From assembly GCA_030248295.1 (NCBI GenBank), contig JASANH010000499.1, positions 186,001 to 250,000 on the forward strand: a DNA stretch of 64,000 nucleotides, written 5' to 3'. Below, piece by piece: positions 54,335-64,000 of this stretch. The notes beneath the pieces were generated by a model that worked only from the letters and a program-made list of their open reading frames with translations, did not search any database and was not told the origin of the DNA. The stretch comes from Mesodorylaimus sp. YZB2_4. Taxonomy: Eukaryota; Nematoda; Enoplea; Dorylaimida; Dorylaimidae. Position 1 is the stretch's first letter; each line of letters starts with the position of its first letter. A program made the translations under genes and the position numbers.

Positions 54335-55525
54335 GCATGGCTATACTATCGAGTTTACAGGCTCGCATTGTTAGAAGCCGGTTGTAGGACTCGGCTCTCC
54401 TTACACTAGTCTCGCCCCCTCGCCAATCGATACAACAGCCGCATCGGAAGAACCTAGGTATCTAGGCAGTTTGGGAGATATTTTGAAAATTCTTACGCAA
54501 AAGTTATCAGCTGTGAGAGCTGTATTGAAAAATCCCATTTTACTTTACCTGCTAGGTTTTGTGTAATACTTTGTTTCCCGCTCGGGCGCCTGGCTCATTA
54601 GCCTATCGATTTCGTGTTGGGACGCTCGATGTCCGCTAGCGGGCGCCAAGAACCTATCTTTCGATCTTTTTATCAATGTCTTTCACGATCGAGTGGAAAT
54701 AACCATTCCTGTTCTAACCATTTCTGTTCTGAGATTCGGCGGAGGTCCAGTAGTTTTGATATGTTAGTTTAGATTTCTAATAACTTGTATAAATGAGCGA
54801 AGATTTCCTGAAAAAATGTGTACATATCTGTATTGCCTTATCTTGTCGGCCAGCAAATTTACGTGTGTCCACGAGCAGGTGGCGAATTTCCGTGTATTCT
54901 GAAAGCTGATGCGAAATTGGCAGTTGCTGAAGAGCCGTTTTTGGCAAAATTATTGTCACCAAAATTCTGCTGCAGAACGTTCAGCATAGTCGATAAGATA
55001 GATCTAAATTTCGGAGAGATTTCTTGATTCGATGCCGTAAAATCACACAATACTTTAATAAAAAATTCCATTACAAAAACGCAACAACAACGCAATAATC
55101 AAAATGCAGCAATTTGGAGAGAATCAGTGATCTTGCAGAAATGGGTAATCACAACCATTTATATTGTCGTTTTTGTCATTATGTAGATTTTCTTGCATAT
55201 TGTCCTTGGCGCCCGCTAGCGGACATCGAGCGTCCCGACACTGAAATCGGATAGTGCTAATGATGCTCAGGCGCCCGAGCGGGAAATTCAAATGTATTAC
55301 ACAAAACCTAGGCGGTGTAAAGTAAAATGAGATTTTTCAATACAGCTCTCACAGCTGATAACTTTTGCGTAAGAATTTTCAAAATATCTCCCAAACTGCC
55401 CAGATACCTAGGTTCTTCCGATGCGGCTGTTGTATCGATTGGCGAGGGGCCGACTAGTGTAGAGAGCCAGTCCTACAACGGTTTCTAACATGCGAGCCTG
55501 TCTCATAGAAGCCATGCTTTGCGGC
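54335..55525. mobile_element. long inverted repeat, about 300-bp arms
   Basis: The left arm (about 54335-54652) and right arm (about 55206-55525) are near-perfect reverse complements, for example CAATCGATACAACAGCCGC with GCGGCTGTTGTATCGATTG, and GCTCGATGTCCGCTAGCGGG with CCCGCTAGCGGACATCGAGC. The 550-base centre has a 69-codon plus frame (54818-55027) with no known domain. May be a non-autonomous transposon with long terminal inverted repeats or a fold-back element. Confidence 0.75.
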
Positions 55526-56475
55526 CAGGTTGCCTTTAGCGCATACTGTAGCCACACCTGCTGCAGTTTTATATCCATTACGCCAGGTGGCAAACCAGGC
55601 GGAGTCTCGGAAAAAAATGACCGCTGGACAGCCAACGCAGTGACCACAATCAAACACACTGTTTTCGATAGCCCCTTGGCCACTTGATTAATATATGATA
55701 TAAGTTTCACCAAAAAATAAATTTTTGCTTCTCACTTGAAACGATACCTTTAACTGATAACCCGATCTGGGGTCTAAAGTGGGGCCCTGTGCACTACGCA
55801 ATAGAATGGTGTATGCGATTATTTAATGACATGACACATGCAGTATAGCAAATAAATAAGTGCTTGGAAATTTTATGCGAAATTTTATTTTATGCTATAG
55901 TTTGCAATTTGAAGTGGAATCGACTGTATAAACTAATAGCCTTCCATAAAGAACGCTCACGCTACCTGGAGGGGAGCGGAAAAAGGACGGAATTGGATTT
56001 GGGAAGGATACGAGGAAAGAGCCGTCGTCATCGGTCGTGCCACTGCATTTCTTCAATGCACCATTGCAATTTGACGCGAACCGCAGAGGAGAAAATTCAA
56101 AACTCTGCGCGGAAACGTTTTCTTTACTCCTTACGAACGACTGAGCTTCTTGCTGGGGGTATTTTGGTTGCGTACTGTGTACAATATTCCAGCTCCCTAT
56201 CTGTTACTAGATCGAAAAATGTTGTGTCGATATTCTAGCTGCTACTGTCCTTTCAAATGGATTTTTGCGATGCTTGGCGATAGTCTCAGAAAACATCCCT
56301 TGTATCCCCAAATACTTTATTCCAATAAATTCTTTTGTTTGTCAAAAATCGCATGCTTGCACACGCTAACAACCAATCAGATAGCATATCACTCGCCAAC
56401 AATTTTATGAAGATTAGAAACGATGGTTGCTTAATTCAATTTTAATTTTGAAGAGCTCAATGGTATCTGCCGTGA
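55526..56475. other. no gene recognised
   Basis: Contains a 124-codon plus frame (55864-56238) without a known domain. It lies downstream of the C-type lectin gene on the opposite strand. Confidence 0.35.
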
Positions 56476-59400
56476 TCACATAATCGATTTCTGAATGGTC
56501 ATGCTTCCGAGTAAAAGAGTGATGACTGAATACGGCACTGTTTCACTGCCACTTAAAAGCTGTGGTACTGGATATTCAAGCATGCATACGGTTGCAGTTC
56601 CCTGGTAATGATCGTCTTTATCACGAAAAGCATACCATCTAATATCGTGACCGCTAATAGCAATCTCTTTGAGGCTCATGTAGGCGAAGTTCTCCTCCCT
56701 CTTCCTACTCTCAGCATGATCGTCCCTCAAGAATGGATCGATCTTAAAATTGACTGGAGTCCCATCACGCCATTCGTATTCATCATCACGCCACTGCAAG
56801 TAAAACAGGCAAATTTACGGCCACGCACTGTTTTATAATGATTTAGTGTTCACAGTCAAAGCATTCGTGTAGGGTAGCCCTAGAGTATTCACACCCATGA
56901 AGTATACAAGATATCTTCGATAAGACAAGCCCAGCTCTTCAGATTCACTGACAACTGAAAGTACATATATGCACAAACATCTCTTATTGTATTGAAAGCA
57001 ATTGCTAAATCTATAGTAGCACGGGGGGGGGGGAGGAGAACCTTGGAGAAGGTGAGTATGCTATTACGACATGTATGTAGTTCCCATGTAAAACGAGGCA
57101 GCATAGTTCATTTTGCTCAAACTCAGGAAAAATATTTTCTGTTTTCTTAGGGTTTGTGCGCGGCGGTTTGGTGCAAGTGGCTCTGCTAGCTGCTTTCTTG
57201 GATCGCTAGCCCAAACCGTACGCAGGTATCCAAACACCCAATGACAACAGAAGGATTTCAAAAGGCGGCCAAGGCGCAAATAGATGAAAAGGAGAATGTT
57301 TTTAAATGACATTCAGCTTCTTTAAAAGAAACTACCCAGCTTCAAAAGTGAGACAAGACAATGAGTGACGTCAAAGGCCATGCTGCTTTTACTATTCATA
57401 TCGTCAAAACATGGGGGTTACAATGAGGATCAAATGACCGCACAGAAAGACCTCCCGCCTAAAGACCTCCAACACACGAGATCGCGTCAAAGAAGCCGCT
57501 TCGCGAAAGAGCTCTTCCTATAACTTCGGGAAACAGATTACAAGGCACGAATCCTAAACCGCTACACAGACGGTCCCCTTGAACCTAAACTACCTGACTT
57601 CACACTTACTAGGGGATGATTTGCGAATCCTAGATTTTAGATGCGATCTTATAAGCTTTGTGGCTTGCCCCGCGTTACAATCAAGGCGCGACTGACTAAA
57701 AAAAATTTGAAGCGCTTTTCTTCGGTTGAATAAACAAATGATTCCGATGTAACAAATGATTTTTCAGATTTTGTGCTTTTTTGTTTTAAAGGGTTGGCGA
57801 ACAACAAATTGGCGCGTAGCAGACGGGGATCCCCTGTCTGCTGCGCGAGGGATAACTCGCGCTGCTTTCAGCAGACGAAAGAGGATCCACAGCCTGATGC
57901 GCAAGGGAAGGGAAAATGGCAACTGCACAATGCGCAATGCGAGAGCAAAATCGTCAATTGGAACATTTCCGCCTCTCTGAGCGCCTGTCACTGTTCTCTG
58001 TGCGACAGAGTATCCACGCGGGCTGATGTGCGTAGGATACTCTGTTAACTTTCGCCACCCTCGTTGGACAGGATCCTGTCCTGTGTGCTGTAGGGTAGGC
58101 CGAGGGTGTGCTCCAGGGTGCTCTCCCGAGGGTTATGCTCTCCACGGAGGAGCAGACCTTGGCGTGGGTCATGCTCTGCATGGAAAGAGCAGAACCTGGA
58201 GCGAACCTTGGCGAGAAACTTTGTTTTATTGGAATTTTTTGCGTGAAATGTAGCTAGAAGTACCTGAAATAAATTATTGCTATTGTGAATTCGAATTTTA
58301 CATCATTTTTTGTTTTTATTTTTAGGGAAGGTTCCGTTTGGGGGGAACAAATCATGAAAAATTTCGCCTGTATGTAATCGCATCAAACTTCGGAACATTT
58401 TTTATTCCTACGCACATCAGCCCGCGTGGATACTCTGTCGCACAGAGAACGTCACTGCGTGGCGTAGCCCCTAAAGAATTGTCTGCTATTTTCCCGCCAA
58501 ATTGTTGTTCGCCAGCCCTTCAAATAGGGACTGACTTACTGCTGACTGCTTTACGCGCGCCAACAGCATCAATAAAATGCTAAATGCAGTTTAGTTTCTG
58601 GTTAAGGTCAGATTTTTATTTCCTGATAAAAGTCAAAGTACAGATCAGAAAATTTTTGATCCGGAGTCAAAGTTTAATGTCAGCGTCAGAAAACAGTTTT
58701 CAGGCTAGTTAAGGTATCGCCAGTTTTGAAGTCATACCTACCGCAAATTCTTCATTCTTTTGGTACGTGGTTGTGATATAAGCACGAGCGGGGTGGGGCG
58801 AGGTGGATTCACATTAGGAATGCGCTATCCGAACGAGCTGAATACCTGCTGTACCTGACGTGGCCAAGCCGACAGTGCAGAGGCAAGCCCAGCCGACCGA
58901 TTTTTCAAGCCAATATGGTGCTTCTCGGTTTGCTCGCTGAGCTGGGATATGCTCATTCCGGGCTTCTTATCTTTCTAGTAACTACGGTGGGCATGTGTAT
59001 CGGCACAATAATTGGTGCTATGAGTTCTACGTCTACCGTGTACCGGGTATTGCACGACAACCGCCATGTAATACGCGGCCGCGGTGGTGCAGCGGTTAAG
59101 CATTCGCGTCTCCATATTGCTTGAGAGCGAGTGGCAGGACTTGTCCCGGGTTCGATCCCCAGTGATGGAGGTCGGTTTGCGAACCACAAACCCTCGCTGA
59201 CCTCGGACGCCAGGCTCACCCGGTACCGTTAGGGTGCGCTGAGTGGAGACGCACAGAGGGATGTTGCTGTTTGTGCTGGTTCCCGCAAAGCCTTGCCGCT
59301 AATAAGTTTAAAACTGCTGGCCAGCTATTGGCTAAACAGCCTAGACCCCACAAAAAGTGCGCTTCCACCATATTATCAAGGACTATCGAGAGCAGTATAT

Positions 59401-59839
59401 TTCAGCATACCTTCACCACATCTAGGGCCACATTCCACGGATCGTGGAATCCGCGATAATCTTTAATGTATTTTATTATTGCAGATGTGTGATCCTTGCT
59501 TCGTAGAATAGGAAGCGTGGCGTCATATTCCTCGCATATTTGTCTGGCTCTGTCCACATCGAACTTATAATGGCTACCCGTTGAACCGCCTGTGGTTTTC
59601 CACGCCGTGTAGAAATTGGTCTTTCCAAAAGCTTCTTTAACCATAAAAAAACACCACGGTTTTTTTGCATTCGAATTTATATAAACGGATCGGAATTTTC
59701 CAGTGGCCTTTTGTTTTGCTCTACATTTCGCTAATATTGATTGCGGAGTCTCCTCTGGTTTGGTAGTAGTTGTAAGGTTTTTTGTTTGAGCTATTACGAC
59801 GACTGCGATTAAAGACAGCAGAAAAAGAGGGCGAATCAT
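56476..59839 (-). CDS. secreted C-type lectin domain protein, two exons
   Basis: Exon 1 (59839-59411) and exon 2 (56793-56476) both break in phase 0 at GTATGC and TTGCAG and together give 248 residues. Signal peptide MIRPLFLLSLIAVVVIAQ, a short Thr-rich linker, then one C-type lectin-like domain. It contains KPWCFFMVKEAF, RARQICEEYDATLPIL, YIKDYRGFHDPWNVAL, then in exon 2 EYEWRDGTPVNF (the WxDGxPVxF block) and GTATVCML (final Cys strand). The EPN/QPD sugar-specificity motif and WND Ca-site motif are not present, so classical Ca-dependent sugar binding is unlikely. An in-frame Met 25 codons upstream exists but would bury the signal peptide. The 2617-base intron holds a TIR element and a SINE. 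Extracellular recognition role is family-based inference. Confidence 0.8.
57789..58520. mobile_element. TIR element M3 inside the lectin intron
   Basis: Ends AAGGGTTGGCGAACAACAA and, inverted, AAGGGCTGGCGAACAACAA; further in, CTCTGTGCGACAGAGTATCC (57990s) is matched by its reverse complement near 58430-58450. 732 bases. No transposase frame. Internal short palindromes (GCAGACGGGGATCCCCTGTCTGC) suggest secondary structure. Target duplication not resolved. Confidence 0.7.
58600..58705. repeat. degenerate GTCAGA/GTCAAAG word run
   Basis: AAGGTCAGATTTTT, AAAGTCAAAGTACAG, ATCAGAAAATTTTTGATC, AGTCAAAGTTTAATGTCAGCGTCAGAAAAC. Resembles the run at 11090-11215. Confidence 0.5.
59076..59280 (+). mobile_element. 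tRNA-derived SINE, copy A
   Basis: Head with perfect A box TGGTGCAGCGG (59085-59095) and B box GGTTCGATCCC (59149-59159); their 64-base distance indicates a long-variable-arm (Leu/Ser-like) tRNA ancestor. Body GGAGGTCGGTTTGCGAACC, ACCCTCGCTGACC, shared with 24101-24450. Best-preserved promoter of the family in this window. Lies in the intron of the minus-strand lectin gene. Confidence 0.75.
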
Positions 59840-60723
59840 TTTCTTGAATGTATGTAGATATTGGTGATACAACCAGCTTCGTTTAGTCCATGGGTTGGAA
59901 TAAATGGAGCGCAAGCAACAAAGAGAGCTTTATCGGAAGCTGGAAATATTTGACGTGGCTGAATGACGTGGCTCTTCGCCACCTACATAAATCTCAAACA
60001 CGACAAACCGTCTCATTCATACACTACAAAATCCATGTACTGTTTTTTTGCAAAGAATACTAAATACCGCCAGAGCTAAATTGGATGAAGGGATAGATAG
60101 AATTCCATATATTGGCGCTATCGCCCAAGCAACACGTCTTACGTGTATTTCCATTGGGAGGACGAGGAAAAGATTTTTGACTTTTGCATTAATCAACTCA
60201 TGGGATGCGTACTACTAATTGAAAGCACACAAATTCATTGGGTCAAAGTTTGCACATGGGTCGACCCTTACAAAAACCCTGTCTTAAATATTTGCCATTG
60301 AAAAGCGAATGTAAAATTACACATTTCCCATTTAGCATCCCTTTGTTATCCAAGTCTGTACTTCATACGTTCCAAAATTAAGTGAACAGCTGTGCGCGCT
60401 GAACTCGTCTTGTATTATTGACTGCCAAACAATGACGGTACTAGGCCTGCCTGAATGTGAGAAATGTCTACATCGAGAGGAAATTCATTTCCCTTTGACG
60501 AACCCCTTTGACACGCTACAAGTCTTGATGGTCGTGAATTCTTGAATTTTTTCAACAGCTAGCCCAAAAGCCAGCCCTAAAGCCAGCCAGCCCAAAAGTT
60601 CGGTTTTTTGCATTGTGATCTTATTCATAAATGGATGAAACAGGGGACAAAAATTGAAGATATACACAGTTTTGTTAGCTGAAAGTACAGTAGTTAAAGG
60701 TACGTCAATGATTATTTCTGCAT
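59840..60723. other. upstream region of the lectin gene, no gene recognised
   Basis: Probable promoter of the lectin gene lies in the first few hundred bases. The rest is spacer. Confidence 0.4.
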
Positions 60724-61010
60724 GGGGCCATCCATAAAGGTCGACCGCAGCCTAGGGGGGAGGGGGTTGGCAAAAAGTGGTCAGGTGCGGTCGGGGGAGG
60801 GGGACGGGTAGCGGCCAATGGTCGACCGCTGCAAATTTTTAGACTTTTGATGACAAAAAACACTTTTTATCTTCACCAGTAGCGCGCGTACAAACCTTCA
60901 AAACTTTTTGTCTTCTCTTCTCCTTGGTCATTCATTCTCGATAATGCAATTTCGGCTTCATCAGGACTCTTATTCCCAGCTGGAATGGCATCTGATCCGA
61001 AAGGGAAAAG

Positions 61011-61330
61011 TTGGGAGGCGATGGCTCACCGCCTTTCTGGCGCGCAACCCTGACTGGGAGGCCGAGGTTCTATTCCGACGGAGGACGGCAGTTTAGTAGC
61101 TTGTCGTTGGCTTTGGACACCTGGCTCCGGGCGACACCACCTTACTGTCAAACGGCGGACGCCCACCCAAGGGGCAGAGAATTGGGAAACTGTCTTCAAA
61201 CACAAGTCGAGATGTCTCCTAAGCTAACGATAAGCCCAAGCCCCTTCTCACCCAGTCAGTATACCCTCGTGTGGAGGTGCTCCCAGTGAAGACACAGGGA
61301 ACCTGCCATGAGAGCTGGTCAGCTCTAGGG
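61011..61330 (+). mobile_element. SINE-like insert inside M2 copy B
   Basis: Begins at the exact break in M2. It has a degraded B box (AGGTTCTATTCC) and a 3' end (CCTCGTGTGGAGGTGC, CTGCCATGAGAGCTGGTCAG) shared with 24101-24450. Probably a diverged member of the same SINE group. Confidence 0.55.
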
Positions 61331-61354
61331 ATAGGTCGGTGTCACTTTTTTCCA

Positions 61355-61665
61355 GGATCGAGATCAGGGCAAGCCCGATCGGGATCGGGGTTTTTTGTTT
61401 CAGGTCGAACAGTTTGCACGCACGAAGGAGATGAGTCTATTTTCGAGACCAAAGCACACTTTAGTCATCCAGGTTTTTTATCAGGTCGAGTTTCAGTAAT
61501 TATAAATAAGCTGAAATTGATGAGTACTGTATTTCATCGAAAGACTCCCCGCGGGAGAAATTTTTTCAAATGGGCCCCGACGGGGGAGAATAACCAGAGG
61601 GGGAGAATAAAGTTCAATCGGGGTCTAGACAGGAGAGAATAACCAGACGGGGGGAGGATTTCGAG
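61355..61665. repeat. GATC-word and GGGGGAGAATAACC-word runs
   Basis: First ATCGAGATCAGGG, CCCGATCGGGATCGGGG (61355-61395), then from about 61535 CGGGAGAAATTTTTTC, GGGGGAGAATAACCAGA, GGGGGAGAATAAAG, AGGAGAGAATAACCAGACGG. Two adjacent loci with two different words, both inside the DNA inserted into M2. Confidence 0.55.
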
Positions 61666-62295
61666 GAAATACGGTACATTCGCAGTTTCGATACTCGTCC
61701 AGCAAGGTCAGCCTAGGCTAAGTGAAATTAGTGTTGCTTTCATTATCGATTTGAGCCGATCTTGCTGTTGTCTCTTCATCGCTACCGCTTCATGGCAGAT
61801 ATGATGGATCAGAGTGTACCTGCCATGCTTATGCGTATCATCATTATTAGCAGAATCCCGATGCCTGAATGTCAGAATCAGGACTGAGATCCCAACCTAT
61901 CCCTCACAGCCGCGCTTATCATCTCATGCCTGCTTGCCAGCTAATATGTTTGGAAGTCCCGTGGAGAACTGAGCCGGCGCGGCTCAACCCGCAAAATTTT
62001 TTAAAAATATGGGGAAAAGTTGTGGGAAAAGTTTGTGGAGGCTTTTACAAAATAGAAATCCGCTCCATAAATCAAAAAACAATTTGTCTTCGAAGGAGAT
62101 GGCATCTTGTGGAGCTCGAGAAAGCATACGACGAAACATTTCACAAAACTGCGTTTGGAAGGGGGAGGGGGTATGGCTAAAGTGGTTGACCATTTTTGAG
62201 GGGGGTTCGCGAGAAGTGGTCGGCATGCGGTCGGGGGGGAGGGGGTCAAAAAATCGAGATTCTGTGCGGTCGACCTTTATGGATGGCCCCCATGG

Positions 62296-62745
62296 ATTCA
62301 TCTGCTGGAAAATTCAAATTATCGATTATTGATCAGGAGGATTTTTTATCGATTTGTGATTTTTTAACGAGTAGCAATAAATCAAGCTTTTTTCTTTTCT
62401 GTAGCGCAAAAGTCATAAGCCCTATCGAATTGTGTCACTGAAAGAGAGCAAGAGAAATAATAGCCTTCTCGAGAATGGGTTATTCTAAAAATTATTTAGA
62501 AATTAGCCCCATGCGCACGGCTGTTAACTTAATTATGAAACGTACTGTAGATCTAAAATTTAATTGACGCATCTCATGCATTCACATATCTGAAGCAAAA
62601 ACACAGTGCCTGATAACCAACTTGTTATAATAAAATAAGCACCAGCATTGTACTGCTTCTCACGCTAAAAACCAAAAACACCAAGAAAAGGCTCTGTAGT
62701 GTAAGAACTACCAAAAGAACACTATTCATGTTTGCACTGTTGCAA
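62296..62745. other. no gene recognised
   Basis: AT-rich spacer containing the presumed 3' end of the minus-strand gene that follows. Confidence 0.35.
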
Positions 62746-63380
62746 CTAACACGATACTTTGGCGGGTTCAATTTCTTCACTGAATGGCCTGGCGGAAGTT
62801 TGAGCAGCGTGACTTTCGCGAAAATAAACCACTAAAGTGTGAATTCCAATGCAGAGAAATGCGATTGATATGAGACCATGGTAGACTCCATAGACGATGA
62901 ACTGAAATGCACAAAGTGCTGACTTTAGTGGTCTGTTGCTGCACATAATACCATGAAAAGCCTGTCCAATGTTTTCACGATCGACATATTTGCCCGTACA
63001 CTGACCAGTGTCCTGATGCTCGTAGACTAGAGCGTTGTCTGTATAAGACTCTGTTCTCCTTCTTAGATGAGTTGAAGTTGCATATATCTACGGCATAAAG
63101 AATATAACTGGACCATGGTCCTGCTGCCGTGAGTACAGCGTAGTGGTCTGCAGGAGTGCCACAACGCTACTTGAACTGCGTGATGCATTCGAGCAATCTT
63201 CACCATAGCACAGCACTGACAGATTAGTGTCCAGCCAGGGCACGAGACATGACGGTTCCACCACTGAAGTCACACTCATGAATGGACACAGCCAGTAGAA
63301 AAAGGGTTAGCTCTGGCCCAAACAGCTTAAAGTTTGTAGAGGGTCCTCTCATTGAACAGTATGGTGTCTGCTATGCAATA
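62746..63380 (-). CDS. partial membrane-protein gene, exon model uncertain
   Basis: One exon is convincing: about 63080-62746, reading RRRTESYTDNALVYEHQ, TGQCTGKYVDREN, a hydrophobic segment FIVYGVYHGLISIAFLCIGI, and a polar end RPFSEEIEPAKVSC before the stop. Upstream, frames at 63279-63088 (VVEPSCLVPWLDTNLSVLC) and at about 63347-63226 (MRGPSTNFKLFGPELTL..., signal-peptide-like) could be earlier exons, but I cannot join them with consistent splice sites. Several Cys in the extracellular-looking part and one transmembrane helix near the C terminus suggest a type I membrane protein. Family not recognised. Confidence 0.45.
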
Positions 63381-64000
63381 TCCATAAAATTTATTCGCAG
63401 TTTGTAATCAGCCAAACGATAAGAACACTCAGATTTGACACAAACGCTACAAGAATCTCAAAGATTGATTAAACTTACGACTGGAAACACTAGTTTGAAA
63501 ATGCGAATATGACAAATTCACCAAATTTCCTTTCTGTTTTCCTGTTTTCCAATTTATTTAACAAATGACTAAGAAGACTAAGCTCGAACTCATGCACCAG
63601 AACTGAACATGCATACTTCCTGAGTCGTCACATTGTCTAGGCGCTATATGGACTATTGAACCCATAAACATTCAGTTGCTTGGTCTAATCTGCATGTTGT
63701 GAGCATTTTATACCAAACAAGCAGGCTGCGGGTAAGCAAAATTTTTCAGCACTTGGTTTCTCAGTAATTCTCAATAAGCCGCGAGAAATACCGCGCTTTT
63801 GGTCCAATTCTTATGATATTTCTCAAGATGATCAAAAACTAACATCATCTTAAATTTTTAGATGAAACTCTTAAACTTTAAATTGGAAAACTCTAACAAA
63901 GCCTGGCGGAAAAAAGTGCTCTTTGCAACAGACTATTGGGGAAATCCTGTCGAAACAGACGAAAGATGACACCCTACCTGGTGTCTGATGTCCAGAGCGA
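63381..64000. other. no gene recognised, window edge
   Basis: Spacer or upstream intron/promoter of the minus-strand gene. Nothing recognised. Confidence 0.35.

Larger units (their letters stand above)
60724..62293. mobile_element. TIR element M2, copy B, interrupted by inserts
   Basis: Left part 60724-61010 and right part about 62173-62293 together match the 420-base copy at 50435-50855 in inverted orientation. Terminal repeats GGGGCCATCCATAAAGGTCG and TCGACCTTTATGGATGGCCC are intact. CAT flanks both outer ends (60721-60723, 62294-62296 region), a 3-base target duplication as in copy A. About 1.16 kb of other sequence sits inside it, including a SINE-like element and two word runs. Confidence 0.78.

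Noticed and set aside
55864-56238. 124-codon plus-strand frame
   Set aside because: No recognisable domain, no signal peptide and no splice context; left as unassigned.
62000-62300. Overlapping frames of 80-107 codons
   Set aside because: They cross the M2 right end and its C/G runs; no protein similarity seen.

Overview
This is a eukaryotic, animal-like window with GT-AG introns, many of them only 40-130 bases long, roughly 40-43% G+C by eye, and a metazoan-type tRNA-Asp. Secreted EGF, ShKT and C-type-lectin domains and mostly intronless seven-transmembrane receptors, one resembling the nematode srsx type, suggest an ecdysozoan such as a nematode or possibly a tardigrade. The phylum is an inference; no species is claimed.

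Layout. From 1 to about 39 kb the window is gene-poor. It holds five intact-looking single-exon 7TM receptor genes (4.4, 8.6, 18.7, 26.1 and 34.0 kb), two decayed receptor copies (7.0 and 23.2 kb), a class I SAM-dependent methyltransferase (13 kb), a broken bulb-type lectin gene (15.6 kb), remnants of a non-LTR retrotransposon (16.9 kb) and a Penelope-type retroelement (35.4 kb), and a small secreted proline/alanine-rich protein gene with an internally duplicated exon (37.5 kb) and a truncated upstream copy (36.9 kb).

From 39.5 to 47.6 kb lies the densest gene block: tRNA-Asp(GTC), a secreted EGF-ShKT-nitrobindin-like protein, D-aminoacyl-tRNA deacylase (DTD1 type), and, divergently transcribed from DTD, a protein-L-isoaspartate methyltransferase (PCMT). 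I could reconstruct exon structures of these with phase-consistent splice sites, except for the last PCMT residues. The DTD/PCMT pair and the nearby tRNA-Asp share a theme of amino-acid chirality and aspartate damage, but a functional link is inference only.

From 48 to 64 kb the window is dominated by mobile DNA: a Mutator-like (MULE) transposase remnant split by a short terminal-inverted-repeat element, a second copy of that element split by other insertions, long inverted repeats, tRNA-derived SINEs, and a two-exon C-type lectin gene whose 2.6 kb intron carries two elements. A partial membrane-protein gene runs near the right edge.

The most unusual pattern is a set of at least ten short stretches (about 50-300 bases, one about 770), each dominated by its own 5-13 base word repeated in degenerate, irregularly spaced form (for example AACTGA, GAACCGA, GTCAAAG, TGACC, AGCGGATT, AGGGCA, ACAAAATGTCCT, GTTACAAG, GGATC). 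The words differ from locus to locus. In two cases the run abuts the same dispersed repeat.
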